A stretch of DNA of 64,000 bases, taken from assembly GCA_002633005.1 (NCBI GenBank), contig NMRA01000056.1, forward strand, positions 257,165 through 321,164. The letters are read 5' to 3'. The DNA is from Phoronis australis. Its lineage: Eukaryota; Phoronida; Phoronidae. Below the pieces are notes generated by a model. The model did not search any database. It was not told the origin of the DNA and was given only the letters and a program-made list of their open reading frames with translations. Every line of letters starts with the position of its first letter. The first letter of the stretch is position 1. A program made the position numbers and the translations under genes. Positions 61,510 through 64,000 of the stretch are shown in pieces.

Positions 61510-61985
61510 ATATTCGGTAAAATCTCCAATATACCCTTACTTCATTTTCAAGGGCTGCTAACATTTTTGAGAATGGTCACCAGTTTTCAAAAATATTGTC
61601 TGTTGGTTAGTACAGTTATTTGAACATGGCATACCATCATTTTGGCACTACGATCAGATTTTGCACATTTCTTACAAAAGTAATTGCCAAAATTACCCTT
61701 TGTTCATTTTTCAAGTTTTATAACGTTGTTTTGCGTATGCCCATAGATTTTCAAAACACCGCCTCGCAGGTGGTAACAGAGACATATGGAAAACATCAAT
61801 TTGGTTCTACATATCTGTTATGAAAAACTGGGAAATAAAATTTCATCCATTCACCATATTGTTTCCTGAATCGGTGAGATTTCACCGCATACATCATTTA
61901 TGAAAAGATGAGAACATAATATTTCATCTGTCCGCAAAATGATGTGTCCCAAATTGGTGAAATTTCACTGTATGCAGGCATCAAT
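61510..61985 (+). repeat. dispersed repeat family A, copy 10 (expanded)
   Basis: Begins GGTAAAATCTCCAATATACC, contains GCTAACATTTTTGAGAATGG and ATATTGTCTGTTGGTTAG, then two successive 3' cores: AAATAAAATTTCATCCATTC with CACCATATTGTTTCCTGAAT, and ATAATATTTCATCTGTCCGC with AAATTGGTGAAATTTCACTG. The core is duplicated here. Confidence 0.7.
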
Positions 61986-63809
61986 TTTTGGAATGTGGCC
62001 CATTAGTGCATCGAAATGCATTGCAACTGTAGTACCAACTGACACAGTTACAGTGTTCTAAACAACAGAAAATTCAAACTGGACTTGAATTTCAAAATTC
62101 ATGTTCGTGTGTTCAAAAGTCAATGTCTATACTGTGTGGAGTTTGAACGTTAAGTATTGAAATAAATGCACTGAACTGGTACCAAAAATCCAAAACGTGC
62201 TAATTTGCTTAGAAAATGGCTAATCTCCCAATATTTCAAACTCGCTGCTCAGGTTTTTAAACTCGATGCAAGTGAGCCAAACTCGACACTGCAAAATTCA
62301 AAACTCGACGTAGTGACGAGTCAAAGCAGGTTGTGGAGAACACTGCAGTTAGTTGCCGTGGCAGCATTATGCCCACCTTGAATTTATCCTTGAATATGCC
62401 AGAAAAAATTGTAAATAGAACTATTGTTTGTGTGTTACTAGTTTGTCATGTGTGGTATGATTACAACAAATCTGACAAACTGCCGTATTGATGACAAAGG
62501 GACTTGCCAATAATAGACTGCATGTGTCACAGATCCTCCGCGAATTAAACTGAGAGTCGTGGGCGACGGAAAATAGATGACTGAGATTTGTTGGCGACCA
62601 GCAATGACAAAACACTAGACTTAATTATTGATAACAAGCTTATGGTTAATCAAGTGTTTGTTTTTTGGCCAGTAAACTTTTTCATTTGAAATTGGATTAT
62701 ACGCTTCTATGAACTCATCCACCAGGATTAATTGTTTTGAATGAGCTTATGCCTCTGCTAAATATGATCATGTGTTACGAGTCCTTTCGTTTCACTAATT
62801 TCAGCTTTAAGCGCTGGCATAGTTTCTATTGGCCACGGACCACCATCGGAGTTAACCACCACACACGCAGCACGCTGTTCTAGAGAGACTCTGGGATGTG
62901 ACATTTGACCCCTCTGTAATAGTGGCCAGTCTTTTAAGTCTTTGATGTGCGGCATAATGAAATTATTGTACGCCATCGGAGCAATTAGACCCAAGATAAA
63001 AACAACAGTTTTCCATTATTGTCATCCGGATAATGAACCTGTTATATGCAGATGGGACTTAGGTCAACCTGTTGACTTGTAGATGGTTCCCGAGTTCATA
63101 TCAAAGCCGGTGTTATTTTTGACTAACCTCATTTTTTACTAATCATCAAAAAATATTGTTGTGACTGTTCCGTGTAATAAATCGGATGAGCAGTTGATTT
63201 GACAGATTACGACCATGATGTTGAGGTTGTGAAGTGAACAGCACTAGATGATATAACGAGGTTTGACGCTTGCACTGGTGGAAGTAATCTAATTAGTGTG
63301 CAGGTAAATTGATTAGCACGCATGTGAGACACAGTTCAGGTGTCTCCTGACTCCCTGAACTTAGCCTTGTGGTCTGGCCAGAGGTTGTTTGCTACTGATC
63401 ATTTGGTATTGTTTTGAGTCAACATAGTGTTGGGGCGTCTGGAGTATTCTTGTTCCTGAAGCGATGCTCTGAAATTAAAAGCTCTGTTTATGTGTGCATG
63501 GTGCATGGCCGAAGGGCGATGTTTTTGCCCTTGTTTTAGTTATCTTTACCTATGCTTCAGAGAATATTACCTATCAGGGGCACTGTTTCTTTCAGTTCAT
63601 TTGAAGTATCTGCCACTAGGTAAACAGCATGTTGGATATTACATTGGCTGTCACCCCTTGAGAGCTGCTCCATAATGTCCTTTAAAGAACTGAAGATGAA
63701 AATTGTCAACATGCAGTGTATGAATGAAAAACAAACTTTCAGGTATAGAATTGGATAACACAATAGAAAACTAGTCTTACGAATTCAAGAAACTAGGAGT
63801 AATTCCTCC

Positions 63810-63985
63810 TGTACAATAACACCGGACAAGTAAAATTTTATTTTCTCTTGTTTTCACGTCCTGCATGTTTTCTACTGCCAGGCACTGTTTTGAAAAAAAT
63901 GACTGGGGATAGTCCCAACAATGCTAGAAGACCTTGAAAAATGAAAATTGTCCAGTATTGGAAAGCAACAGACCGGAAATTTGAG
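63810..63985 (-). repeat. dispersed repeat family A, copy 11 (inverted)
   Basis: On the - strand: GGACAATTTTCATTTTTCAA, GTCTTCTAGCATTGTTGGGA and the core GAGAAAATAAAATTTTACTT then GTCCGGTGTTATTGTAC. Diverged. Confidence 0.6.
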
Positions 63986-64000
63986 GTTAAAACATGTGAT

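Larger units (their letters stand above)
58219..64000 (+). other. 5' part of the next PDE4 intron
   Basis: Starts with GTGAGTACC. I looked for the next expected exon (the remainder of UCR1, ending in a block like EELDWCLDQLET) and do not see it. The stretch holds a satellite-like array, family A repeat copies and otherwise plain AT-rich DNA. About 58230-59370, 60260-61500 and 62000-63810 show nothing I recognise. Confidence 0.85.

Noticed and set aside
58219-64000. Next PDE4 exon (remainder of UCR1)
   Set aside because: Searched by eye for the conserved EELDWCLDQLET-type block and its surroundings; not found, so it must lie beyond the window.
1-64000. CRISPR array, bacterial operon, prophage or rRNA
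   Set aside because: The window has spliced exons of an animal gene, long introns and eukaryotic repeats. The tandem repeats lack the short-repeat/unique-spacer pattern of CRISPR.

Overview
The window is eukaryotic, from an animal, and almost entirely intronic. Two short coding exons on the + strand, at 489-674 and 58117-58218, encode consecutive pieces of one cAMP-specific phosphodiesterase of the PDE4 (dunce) family. They join in phase across a single intron of 57,442 bases. Together they give most of upstream conserved region 1 (UCR1), including the PKA target motif RRES and the [12 protein letters not shown] block. The catalytic domain, UCR2 and the usual N-terminal exons lie outside the window. 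The peptide is clearly PDE4 but not vertebrate in detail. With the large intron, AT-rich non-coding DNA and a dense load of small inverted-repeat transposons and tRNA-derived SINEs, a marine-invertebrate-like genome seems most likely. I cannot name the species.

Layout. 1-488 is the end of an upstream intron. 489-674 is the first PDE4 exon. 675-58116 is the giant intron. 58117-58218 is the second PDE4 exon. 58219-64000 is the start of the next intron. I saw no rRNA, no functional tRNA, no CRISPR array, no operon and no complete second gene.

Inside the giant intron I recognise: a 1.5-kb inverted-repeat DNA transposon relic (4450-5966) with a HIRAN-like protein fragment and a smaller MITE nested in it; about a dozen other MITE-like or foldback elements; tRNA-related SINE-like elements; two truncated copies of a transposon that begins with a THAP-like zinc-finger N-terminus; a divergent inverted pair of protein-coding relics (55019-55347); a dispersed repeat family of about 230 bases in at least eleven places (two lie in the next intron); satellite-like units carrying a CCCTAGTGGC motif; and several minisatellites, one ending about 117 bases before the second exon.

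The most interesting gene-level signal is an exon-like segment at 31891-32065. It has an acceptor-like 5' side, an ATG-initiated open frame of 55 codons and a donor-like 3' end in the phase needed to splice to the UCR1 exon at 58117. Two weaker candidates (ending at 1886 and 43595) share that phase. If any is real, the gene makes an isoform that starts inside UCR1 and lacks the PKA site. This is inference and needs transcript data. All homology statements are from recognition of the residues, not from a database search.
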